Assembly (NCBI GenBank): GCA_015501595.1
Contig: JADNRX010000053.1
Span: forward strand, 124,001-188,000
Origin: Hymenopellis radicata
Taxonomy: Eukaryota; Basidiomycota; Agaricomycetes; Agaricales; Physalacriaceae
Reading direction: 5' to 3'
DNA length: 64,000 bases
In this document: positions 54,414 through 64,000 of the stretch, piece after piece
Layout: each line of letters starts with the position of its first letter
Position numbering within the stretch: the stretch's first letter is position 1
Translations under genes and position numbers: made by a program
The notes under the pieces: model-generated
Told to the model about the DNA's origin: nothing
The model's database searches: none
The model's input: the letters and a program-made list of their open reading frames with translations, nothing else

Positions 54414-54700
54414 AAGGATCAGTTGTTGAATTTTTATAGGATAGCTTGGTTCGTGTCTAAGGTTAATGAGAACGTTTATCCAGACGGATTTGGTTTACTC
54501 TAGCATGATGGACGCGCCTTCATTGTATCAAAACAGAGTCTAGTCTACTAACTCGTCACAAGTGGCTCCGTGGGATCATTTTGCGCGTGGGAGTTGTGAA
54601 GTCAATAGGTACTGTCCTCGAGGCAACCTTACCAACTGCGTGCCATCTACTAGCACACCACGTTTCGACCAGCCAGTACCAGTAGGGAAACCGCACCATC

Positions 54701-55671
54701 ATGAGTGAGAGTCTGGAAACGAGGTGCAAAGGTACGTGTTCATGCTGCTGGTCATATTCCTTACTTCCGACTCGCACGTAGAATCTGCGTGTACGGCTGA
54801 TGTCGACCTCGTGCTAAGGTCGTCAGATGGCATTCAATTCGGCGCTCATCTGCAATATCTTTCCTTCTCAACAGCGGCGTTTTCAATTCCTGATAACGTG
54901 CTCAAGCTTGACCAAACCGAGGTCGTTGATCTATCAGAGGATGCCACCACGCTCGAAATTATTCTCAAATTCGTCCACCCCCAGCGACCTCCCGCAGCCG
55001 ACAATATTGCCGATGATCTGCTTGTTCAGATCGCCGAAGCAGTGGAAAAATATGGTGTGTATCCCGGCATGGAGGTTTGTAGACTGCGTATGAAGTTTGT
55101 GCATCCCTATTCTTGTTGTTGGCAATGAATGACAGGGTAATAGGCAGATGACATTGACACACCCGCTGCAAGTTCTCTTATACGCCGTCCGACACGGACA
55201 CGATGATATGGTCGATGTCGCAGCTTCTTATTCCGTCTACAAGCATATAGAGGCTGCTTGGAAGATCCTGCGTGGCAGTCATATTACTTATATTGCCTGG
55301 GTCCGTTTTCACACTGGCTCATTGAGACTGCGGCTTGCTAATGCACGCTTTTCTAGACCATATATCGCGAAGAAAGAAAAAGGCTAGCTCGCGAAGTGTT
55401 CGACTATACCCCGATGGTTGACGACGTGCATTACCGATCGAACTCCGGGAAGACAGTCACTCGGTGCGAAACATGGACGGACTATAGTCAGAAAGTGATA
55501 GCTGCTGTCGGCTCAGAGCCTCCTGTCAATCTCCAGCAGTTCCGAACTGTCTGCTCAACACATTCCGGTCAGTGTATGCGATGCTGGTCACAATGGGAGA
55601 AGAAGGCGATAGAGGTTTGGAGTGGTCTGCGATCATTTAGGGACATTCTGAAAAGTGTTGAGATTTTGTGA
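54701..55671 (+). CDS. BTB/POZ domain protein
   Basis: Start MSESLETRCK, an intron (GTACGT...CACGTAG, about 54732-54780), then the BTB fold: ADVDLVLRSSDGIQFGAHLQ, LSFSTAAF, VVDLSEDATTLEIILKFVHP and IAEAVEKYGVYPGMEVCRL. After another intron come LQVLLYAVRHGHDDMVDVAA and the usual basidiomycete C-terminal region (WTDYSQKVIAAVG, CSTHSGQCMRCWSQWEKKAI), ending FRDILKSVEIL at 55671. BTB proteins dimerise and can be Cullin-3 adaptors; this subfamily is expanded in mushrooms with unknown targets. The junction near 55095-55147 does not resolve to one clear phase. Confidence 0.78.
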
Positions 55672-56089
55672 AGACGTGTCGTTGGGCTATCGTTCAGTGT
55701 ACTAATATTATCTTGAAATTTCTCATGTGTCTGTACATGTAACAAGGACAGCGACGGGCGTCGGCACGTCGGGCCATCAAACGAGTCGAAATATGAGCTG
55801 TCACGTGCTCGTATACGCGTTTTGTCTCAACCTCCACCTCATCTAAATGTATCCTAGCCGTGGCAAGACGTGCGTAACGAAGTTGCAGCTTGAGAGGTCT
55901 ATACTGGCAACGTGGAGCTCCTTTCGACTGACCGTTATTTGATGGCCTTCAACGTATAACCCTAATACCTCTAATCCTTGCAAAGCTAAAATGCTTATGT
56001 AGCAACGAATAAGGCCACGTATGCTGTAAACAGCTTCTGCTGACTAGCCTCTTGTGCTTTCCCTTCCTCTCATTCCTCGAACGGGCTCC
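55672..56089. promoter_or_regulatory. RecQ 2 upstream region with a perfect MCB-like site
   Basis: No gene. ACGCGT at 55815-55820 is a perfect MluI-cell-cycle-box type sequence about 270 bp before the RecQ 2 start. ACGCGT also occurs elsewhere in the window, so significance is uncertain. Confidence 0.35.
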
Positions 56090-58919
56090 ATGAACGAGAA
56101 TGTACATGGTGATTGTCTCTACAAGTCCCCTCCCTTATTGACCTTCCTTGAACAGATGGACATCGGACTTGATCACGAGGAAGCTCTGAGACAGAGACTG
56201 GCTACTCATCAGCAAGCCGCTGATGAGCTCACCAGGGAGATCCAGGAGCGGGAGGCTCGCCGAGCTGAGATTGAGAGAAACAGAATGGCCCTTGAAACCC
56301 CCCTCAATGAGAGACGTATCGACTATAACACGGCTCGCTTTGAATGGGATACTGAGCTCGAAAATTGTCTCCGCCGTTATTTCAACTTTGCTGATTTTCG
56401 AGAAGGCCAACGCGGGTGAGAATTCACACCTGTTCACCGTTTCGTCTACAGCTGACACCCCCCAAGTGTCATAAACGCTGCTATGGATGGCAGGAACGTC
56501 GTCGTCAACATGTCAACAGGAAGGTCGATCTTTTACAATATGCAGGTTACTTTCACGAATGTTTTTCCCAGGTGCTGGCAAATCCTTCCCAGCCAACGCC
56601 TCCGCTATCCTGAGCTTTGGGTGTACATTCGTCGTCTCACCACTGTTATCCTTGATCGATGATCAAATTTGCCACTTACGCCGCCATCTCAGTGAGTCTC
56701 ACATTCTCGTCTCGTACCTCTCATTAATGATCTATAGTCCATGCTGTCCAACTGACAGGATCAACATCGACTGAAGAGTACAGAAACATCATCCAAGGCT
56801 TCGAACATATGGCCGAGTCGGCATACTCCGCTGGCGAACGTCCGATTAAAATCTGTTTTGTAACGGTATGTAAAAAGACTGCGGAAACTGAGTGGAGCCT
56901 TACGGTTGCATAGCCCGAGAAGCTGGCGCGAAGTCCTACAGTCATGCGCATCCTGCAAAAACTGGCCCTCAAGAAGAAACTTGGCATGTTGTTTCATCCG
57001 TATACATTATTATTGTGCTCATTTTCCTTCAGCGAGGGTTGTCATAGACGAGGCTCACTGTGCCTCACAGAATGCGGACTTCCGACCGGACTATACCCAA
57101 CTCGCACATCTTCGGGAGACTCTTCCTGAGGTGCCCTTCCTGTTACTAACAGCTACGTGTACGCAAAAAATCCTAGATGATCTCGTCGAAATCTTCAGAC
57201 TCGGAACGTTAACTCCTGGTGATGGTGCGCAAGTTACTCTTAAGTTGTGTACTTGGTAACCTACTTGCCAACAGACGCGAGTCGCGATGGCACAGTATTC
57301 TTCGCTACGGCTTTACACCGTCCAAACCTTCATTATCACATTCTACTTAAGCACTACCGGCTCAAGAAACAGGTAAAAGTGTTAGCAGATTGGATTCACG
57401 AGCGCCACTCGGGAGATACCGGCATCGTCTATTGTCGCACGAAAAAGGTATGTTCAAACTCTCAGCCGCTATGATCTACATATGCAGTACCGACTCGGAC
57501 TTAATCTCATGCAACAGGAAACGGAAACTTTATGCAAGGAGTTACAGGCACTGGATATAACCTGCGATTTTTACCATGCAGATCGCTCTGAAGCTGCCAA
57601 GAAAGACGTTCATGCGCGATGGAACAGTGGTGAGATCGGAGTCATCTGCGCCACCATTGGTATGACATCGTGCCGGACTCCAATGTGCTGACCGATTGAC
57701 CTACTTTAGCTTTCGGGATGGGTATCGATAAAGCCAACGTAAGATTTGTTGTGCACTACACCGTATGTCCTCCAGCTCTGTACTTGTCTTCTATCACTCA
57801 TGCCGCCTCAGATAGCGGTTCGTGTCTTCATACTTCGTGTAATCGATAGTGGTACCATCTGACGCTTAAACACAGAAATCCTTGGACAGGCTCTATCAAG
57901 AGTCTGGTAGGGCAGGTCGCGATGGCGAAGATGCTGATTGTCTCATACTCTACCGGCCGCACGATATCTGGCAGTGGGCGGCCATGGACCCAGGGAGAAT
58001 TGATATGCGTGAGCGACATCTCAACCTGTGCTTGGTTGAGTCTCATGCAACTCAATCCCAGTTCTTCCCATCGTCAACTTCGTACTGGAAAAGAAGTTGT
58101 GCTATAAGGTCCAATTCGCTAGGTAGGCTTCCTCTCCCGTACACATAGCCGGCTCTCATTTGAAGGACAGATACTTCACGACGCCTTTGTCACTACAAGC
58201 TTGGGGTCCTGACGCTCTGGCACCATGCCGTGACTGTCAGAACTGTCGACGTCCACAAGTCAACTCCCGCAACGTTACTTACCAGTCGTGGCAACTTTGT
58301 AAGATCATAGCAAGTGGTCCAAGGTTGACGGCATCCCAGCTCGCAAATGCCTGTTGCAAGGGCCAGTACCGCTCGGGACATGACAATCGCGTGGTTGATG
58401 TTGAGTCTCTTTCTCATGGGAGGGTTCGGCTTATTCAAGAGGTATACTATGTCGAGACTCGAGGAGATGAGACAGATACTAAATTCTCCTTTTGCGTAGG
58501 AAATCGAGTACCTGGTGGTTGTGTTGTGGACCAAAGAGTATCTTGCGATCGATATTCAAGACACGAGCGGTTTACATAACCGGAAGTGCGCCTACCTCCG
58601 ACTAGGACCCCGCGGACAGCACCTTGTCAGACTCTCAGCAGAAGACTTGAGGAGAGGCGGAACGGAAATCTATTGTACTTTCCCAACAACGGTCATGGTA
58701 GATGAACGGGATGGGCATGAGACCGACGACGGGAGACTTGAGATGTTTGTTGACTATGATGATGAGGATGAAGATGATGACAGGGAGTGGAGGCCATCGT
58801 CGTCTTCCAACAAGGGGAGACGGCGGATGCTTCCTGAGTTTGATGAATCGGAAGCAGAGTCACGCTCGGATCTGAGGATGAAATGCGATACGATGTCGAA
58901 ACGCCGACGAATGGCTTAA
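56090..58919 (+). CDS. RecQ-family DNA helicase paralogue (RecQ 2)
   Basis: Collinear with RecQ 1. Start ATG 56090 (or 56156 if the preceding stretch is an intron). A coiled coil (EALRQRLATHQQAADELTRE) precedes the core: FADFREGQRG, MSTGAGKS (Walker A), VVSPLLSLIDDQ, DEAHCASQNADFRPDY, LLLTATCTQKILDDL, DTGIVYCRTKKETE, FYHADRSEAAKK, AFGMGIDKANVRFVVHYT and QESGRAGRDG. Zn-binding Cys lie in KLCYKVQFARYF and CRDCQNC. An acidic tail (DYDDEDEDDD) and KRRRMA end it at 58919. The aromatic-rich loop after the DEAH box is altered and one residue shorter than the usual QWGHDFRPxY. The intron in the Walker A codon sits at the same place as in RecQ 1 but lacks a GT or GC donor (reads G/GAAGGT). A diverged, perhaps sub-functional helicase. 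Confidence 0.87.
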
Positions 58920-59176
58920 TGCGCCACATTTTGTTCTAGTTCTTCTGCTACCATACTTACAAAACAACTTCCTGTTGTGTATTTTCTCACAAAACTGGAT
59001 TCTGATCTTGGAATGACATGTATTGCGATATAATGATACGAAGCTGCTGATTATGAAGAATTATGAATGAGTGCTATGGAACCGAGAGTCGATAACGAGA
59101 GTATGCGGAGGTCAATAACTTAGAAGACTTCGTGACCCTATCAATGAAGTACGTGAAAAGTGTTCGGTGAGTGCAT

Positions 59177-61547
59177 CTACAATTGCGAGGGGTCCAACGC
59201 ATCGTAAGTGGGACAGAGACCATCCCATGCCTCTGGAGATGCTCGTCGTTGGCATTGCACGATGTAGGTAAGGGAACACTTACTAGGAGGGTGACTGCTG
59301 GCCTTGATGGATCCTAGATCTTCGACGAAAATGACGCCCATACCACTGTGAGCTTACTATGTGAGAGTCTGCTTTCAACAGAAACATTCAACACTTACAC
59401 GTCCAGATGTCGGTCGATGTGGCTACGAAAGGGACGTAAGGCAGTAGTCAAAGCTTCATGTCGCCAGGCTTACCAATGGAAGAACCACGGACCAGCATTA
59501 TCAGTGACGAATCGAATGGTAACTTGATCGCCATCATCACCCGTGTTAACGACGTCCCGACGAACCTGTCTGATGTTGGAAATGAAATGGCAGGACATCA
59601 GGGACTGCTCACAGGATTCTCGTAGTTGTAAATCGAGCTTCCTGCACTGCGCACAACGTCGAACGTGTGCTACGTAAGGAAGTCAACAACGAGAAAGCAT
59701 CAGTGTTAGGTCAACGTACTCCATGCAAGTGGAAAGGGTGCTAGAGTCAGAGGGTGAGATTCAAGAACGCGGACTTCGAGGAGGAGACTCACTGGTCCTC
59801 CAGAATGGCCAAGTCCGTCAATGACAACTTCAATGACCTTGTTGGGAGGTAAAAGGTAGAGACTCCCCGAAGGTAGCAGGTCAGTCGCCGGCGACGCGCC
59901 ACTCAAGATTTGCAGCAACACTGGCGCAGTAGGGGGAACGAAACTGACGCCATTCATCGTAAAACGCCGCGTACCGAGGTCAACACCCATGGTAAGATTC
60001 AGCACGACATCCGCGCCCCCAGGGTAGTGAAAACCCGGAGCACCCGGATTTTCGAGCGGCTGCAAATCCGTCTCCAGCAAGGGACGGACACTCAGAGCTT
60101 CCAGTGACTCCGGTTCGTCATCACTGAGAGACCCAGCGTACTGTAAGATACCCGAGTTGATTCTCCCAAGGAAACCTACTGGTCCGAAGTTGGGGTTGGC
60201 CCGCATCCAGTAGTTCCCGATACGTTGATCAGCGTGCAAAATGAGAGAATAGCGCTGGCCAGCGAAGATCTGCACAGAATCGACGACTACGGGGTTCGTG
60301 TTGACGCCATCGGCTTCGATGACCGTGAATTGGTGGCCATCAATCGAGAATACCCAGTTCGGATCGCAAGACATGGCGATGAGGCGAAGACGGTAGCGTA
60401 GACCCTTGATAACTGTGAGTCTAAAGAGGTCAGTCAGAGGCTATTGAGCGTGTAAATGCATAGGCATAGAATATCAACAAGGACTACTCACACCGCCGAT
60501 GTGACGTCCTTTGCCTGAGAGTAAAAAGTAAGATTAACGAGACTGTTTTCGGTATTGCAAGCTTCTGACGGACCGTTGATGAGCGTTGAATCGAATATTG
60601 AAATAGGGGAAGCTTCAGGCGAGGGAGTATGATACCTGCCAAACGGGTAAGAGGAGCTGATGAAGAACTGAATTCGACCAACCAGTCAGAGAGCGTAATA
60701 ATCGTGAATTCTTGATCAAATTAGACTGGAAAAAGTGCATGGGAAGGAGACCTAATTACCGTCGTCCACGTCGTATCTCCTCTTGTGGGGATCGTCAGGA
60801 TCATAAACGACCATTGGCCCTCTGAGACCATCACAATACTGCGTCGCTACAGAAAGAGAGTTGGGTCAGACCAGGAAAGACTTCTGCTTAATACGCACAT
60901 AAATGCGAGTGATACCAGAATGTGCCTGCTTGGTCTGGCACTGTGAACTTGTACTGGAACGAGTGGTGCTGTATGGAGATGTCAGTACTGAAGGAAGCGA
61001 GGAAGATGCGATCTCGTACGGGAGTAATTGGACACTGTGTGACGAAGCTCGTCCTAGCGTTCGGTATTGATCAATATCAATATGGATGGCATATTTCGCT
61101 TGTTTACACACCCGTCAGCCCAACTACTATTCGTTTGCAAAATCCCATGCCAGTGCTAAGCCAAGCCCGTTAGTTGACAATCGGCGAAGTCGGCGCGCAT
61201 CAACCTACAACGCTGGTACTCCGTAACATGGCTTTGTCGGTCAGGGAGTTGACAACATTCAACTCAAATGTATCACCCTGGTCAAGGCGTAAGTGGGACC
61301 AAAAGTACAAGGCCATCGTGATTTACCTTGAAGCCGCGAACAAGAGGCCCCGGGAAGATTCCTCCAGCCAAAACAGTGCTATAGGCATCAGAGTGAGCTC
61401 GAATCAGCAGCTGGAAAGGCCAACGAACGATCGTCCGACACCATCTGGCGATATGTGGCGATTGACGATGTGCATGTCCGAGACGGGCCCAATAGCACCA
61501 TAAGCACCGGCAGCTGCGACAAGCGCGAAAAGGGCCAGAACGACCAT
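59177..61547 (-). CDS. laccase (multicopper oxidase)
   Basis: Extracellular oxidase coupling phenol oxidation to reduction of O2 to water. Start ATG 61547 with signal peptide [17 protein letters not shown], then [20 protein letters not shown]. Copper motifs: L1 [16 protein letters not shown]2 [21 protein letters not shown]3 [17 protein letters not shown] and L4 [19 protein letters not shown]; all ten His and the Cys are present. Other blocks are [47 protein letters not shown] and [10 protein letters not shown]. It ends [18 protein letters not shown] at 59177. More than ten introns, as in basidiomycete laccases. The residue ten positions after the T1 Cys is Met, and DWLVEF replaces the usual DWYH. 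The junction near 60600-60650 (after PLTRLAG) is not cleanly resolved. Confidence 0.92.
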
Positions 61548-63443
61548 CGTGAAGGAAAGGGAAAAGGACAAGGTTGAAAAAATGGGCGTCTGAGGTTATA
61601 TGTACGTTACTGGCGATCAAGGCACGTCGAAGCGCTGGGGCAACAAGGCGTTTCTGTAACTTGAAAAGCAGATTGCCGAATCAGTGGCGCCCAGTCAAAA
61701 TTCCTCAAGACTCCGCTTCATGATGGCCCAGGCCCGAGATTTCGGGAGCGCTTCATTTTTCCTAGCCAGAACGCGTACTGTCCTTGACGTGGGGGAAGCA
61801 TGACTGCGGTTCTCGAGCTCCTTCTAGGTTTAGAGAGCAAGTGTGCTGTACAGAGTCCTCCCTTCAGTCTTTCACTGTTCAGAGCCATGCACTGGAACGC
61901 AAGTTTCAGGTATGGAAGGGTCACAGAGAGAAAGAAGTCCGGAAAGCCGCCCGATTGGCGCTCACGCATACATTGATCGGTAGTCCGTTCTACGAGCGCT
62001 CTTCAATAATGACATGCCAAGGACGTCGAAATTGGCAAATACTTCGTACGACACTGAGCTACTTAGGCATTTGTGAGTGTCCTTCATCCAAGGTTACTCA
62101 CTGTACATACATAAGCATAAACATGGATGTCTCGCGTTTCGCGCGCCGAGTGTCATGGCGTTAATAACGGCATGGGCCAAGCGTCAGGTTTAACTGTGAG
62201 ACCCTCCGACTCCAATGAATTAGCTGTGCCAGTCCAAGATCCTGCGACGCACCTAGAGTTCTTCCGCAATGTTGTTCTGGTACAAGCATGTACAGTTGGC
62301 CTTTTTTCTCTTCAGCAGCTCTTTTACGATGTGTCCATTGATGCCGCTTTTAGAGCTGCGGGGAGATACACGAGGCAGGCAGTCGCAAGGTGATTTCCTG
62401 TTGCGGAGGATTTCCGCCTGGAGACGTCGAGCAGTGGGGCAACCATAATAGGCATATTCCTTGATCATGAAGACAGATTCGCATCGGTAGATGAGATTCT
62501 ATTGGCACTATGCATAGAACCTCTGTTTCTGGGAATGCACAAAGTCCACTACGAGTGTTGCCTCCAGATTGGTTATGCTAGATCCATCGACTTCGATTAA
62601 GCTTGAGCTGAAGGCAATGTGAGGACTCGAAAAGACACGTGCCAAGACATCCTCAAATGAGTATGGGAGCCCCCCTAAAAAGCCCAAGAATGTCTAATTC
62701 AGGATTTATCCATTTGCAGGTTCACGAAGGGCCTCTTTTGGAACGTCGCTACTCAGAGGCTTGAGGACGGTCGGTTGTTCAACGTTCAGGAACACGGCTG
62801 CCGCCCGGAGGACCCTGACCCGGTGTGTACACAGGGAGAAAGTATTCGAGGTTTGAAGCCAAGAACATTAAAGGAAAAGCAAAGCAATAGTACTCTGAGT
62901 GCGTAAGAACATGTGAAGAGACAACAGAGGAGCTATGAGGCACACAGGTTCAGAGCTAGATACGAGGAGTAGAGGCAGCACATTCCTGGCGACCGAAACT
63001 CTGATGAATCCAGTAAATCCAGTTGATGGTTTGACGAAGACATGATAAATCACTGTTGGGGGTTGTTTGTGGCAGACTCCCATTCCAGGTGCTTCGCGAT
63101 CAAGTGACATGACCTCTCGCAGCACACTGCTCATGCTAGAACTTCGGTCAAAGTCAATACCATCAGCTTTGACCTACGCCCACATGCACATCTTTCAAGT
63201 TTCCCCCTTGACCTACAAGAACAGCGCGTCTGAAATAGCCTACACGATGTGTGGTGTCTAATGTCTGTCACTGTCCCTCTGGCTCGGTTCCGCCTCGCAC
63301 ATGAGTCCCCTTGACGTGGTCGCTCTCATATATGACTTTTCTCCCGCGGTTTTCACTGTCAGCAACTCACTACCCCCCACAACGCCGAGAACTACTGCCG
63401 CATCATTCTCACTCGCTTAGTCTCGCATACATCTTCCATTGAG
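61548..63443. other. intergenic interval, 1.9 kb
   Basis: No gene that I can support. Between 62718 and 62906 a stop-free plus-strand frame after a TTTGCAG acceptor-like site reads FTKGLFWNVATQRLEDGRLF and onward to TAA; it could be a lone exon but has no recognisable family or upstream partner. Frames at 61784-62164 and 62127-62393 show no motif. Confidence 0.4.
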
Positions 63444-64000
63444 ATGGCTACTTGGCAGGAAACTCCTATCAACCTCGTAACGCAAAATAGTAACTCGAGG
63501 ACCGATGGCTGCTCCCCTCCGCAGGGCGAGATGAAAGGTGGCGTTTCATATTTGCTTGTATGTTCATTCTATGCTCGAACTTGGCGCAGTTTCTTCTGGA
63601 AACGGGTGTGAGCAATTCATTACCAGCGAACAACCCCCACCTACAAACTTTGGTGCGCTATCTTCAGGAAACCCAGATGCGTCTTACCGAAATGTTACGT
63701 GGCGCAGAGGAAGAAGGAAAACGTCTCGAAGCTCAATCTGAACGTAGAAAGCAAAGGGATAATCGCCTGAAGGAGGTAAGTATGCCCCTACGCCTATGAC
63801 CCTTCCTAAATATGCCCTTGTCTCATCCTCTGTTTTCGTAGCTGACAGAACTCCGTAACGCTCTCCTTATCGATAAACTGATGGACGATGCCCGCGATAA
63901 AATCGTTCGGCAGAATGGCAAATCTTCGTGGGATGATTTAAGGGCCAACCGTTCCGACGCAGAGTTCCAAGCTTATTTGGTAGAGGTGACGAAGTTGCCA
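63444..64000 (+). CDS. coiled-coil protein, 5' part only (runs off right edge)
   Basis: ATG 63444 opens MATWQETPINLVTQNSNSRT and CSPPQGEMKGG. An intron (GTTTCA...GGCGCAG, about 63544-63590) leads to FLLETGVSNSLPANNPHLQT, then a strongly helical, charged region (YLQETQMRLTEMLRGAEEEG, KRLEAQSERRKQRDNRLKE). A second intron (GTAAGT...TTCGTAG, about 63777-63840) is followed by LTELRNALLIDKLMDDARDK and SSWDDLRANRSDAEFQAYLV to the window end. The heptad-like pattern indicates a coiled coil. No family recognised; incomplete. Confidence 0.6.

Noticed and set aside
61784..62393. Plus-strand frames of 88-126 codons between laccase and the last gene
   Set aside because: No family resemblance, no plausible introns, and mixed composition; considered chance.

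Overview
This is a 64 kb piece of a filamentous basidiomycete genome (Agaricomycetes). The reasons are many short GT-AG introns of about 45-70 bp on both strands, densely interleaved genes, and protein families typical of mushroom-forming and wood- or litter-decay fungi. These include a laccase, two-domain cupredoxins, F-box and BTB proteins with degenerate repeats, a Ser/Thr-rich single-span membrane protein family, an ABCC/MRP transporter and paralogous RecQ helicases. No bacterial operons, CRISPR arrays, rRNA or recognisable tRNA genes were seen.

Layout, left to right: GHKL-ATPase-like protein (-, cut by the left edge); secreted S41-type peptidase-like protein (-); CFT1/CPSF160 mRNA 3'-end processing factor (-); Ser/Pro-rich protein with a conserved C-terminus (+); a 1.9 kb repeat-rich interval with a small gene, two hairpins and three copies of a ~150-170 bp repeat; PARP-type zinc-finger protein (-) head-to-head with RecQ helicase 1 (+); a secreted protein of unknown function (+); an orphan gene flanked by 57 bp direct repeats (-); two-domain cupredoxin (+); DUF1479 protein (-); a short hypothetical gene (-); single-span membrane protein (-); a decayed non-LTR retrotransposon fragment (-); a long gene-poor stretch; sorbitol/xylitol-type dehydrogenase (+); F-box protein (+); ABCC transporter (+); single-span membrane protein (+); malic enzyme (-); short-chain dehydrogenase (+) followed by a decayed second copy; BTB/POZ protein (+); RecQ helicase 2 (+); laccase (-); and a coiled-coil gene cut by the right edge (+).

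The genes do not form an obvious pathway cluster. The most coherent functional pair is the divergent PARP-type zinc-finger/RecQ unit, which shares about 186 bp of promoter; a second, diverged RecQ gene lies about 37 kb away. Metabolic genes (dehydrogenase, malic enzyme, DUF1479, SDR) are scattered. The laccase, cupredoxin, S41 protein and unknown secreted protein form the secretome component.

A general caution: conserved coding frames break by one base in at least nine genes, often at homopolymers. Most of these are single-base losses. The affected genes include CFT1, whose homologue is essential in yeast. This looks more like uncorrected indels in the assembly than nine pseudogenes. CDS coordinates below are genomic spans from start to stop codon including introns, inferred by eye.
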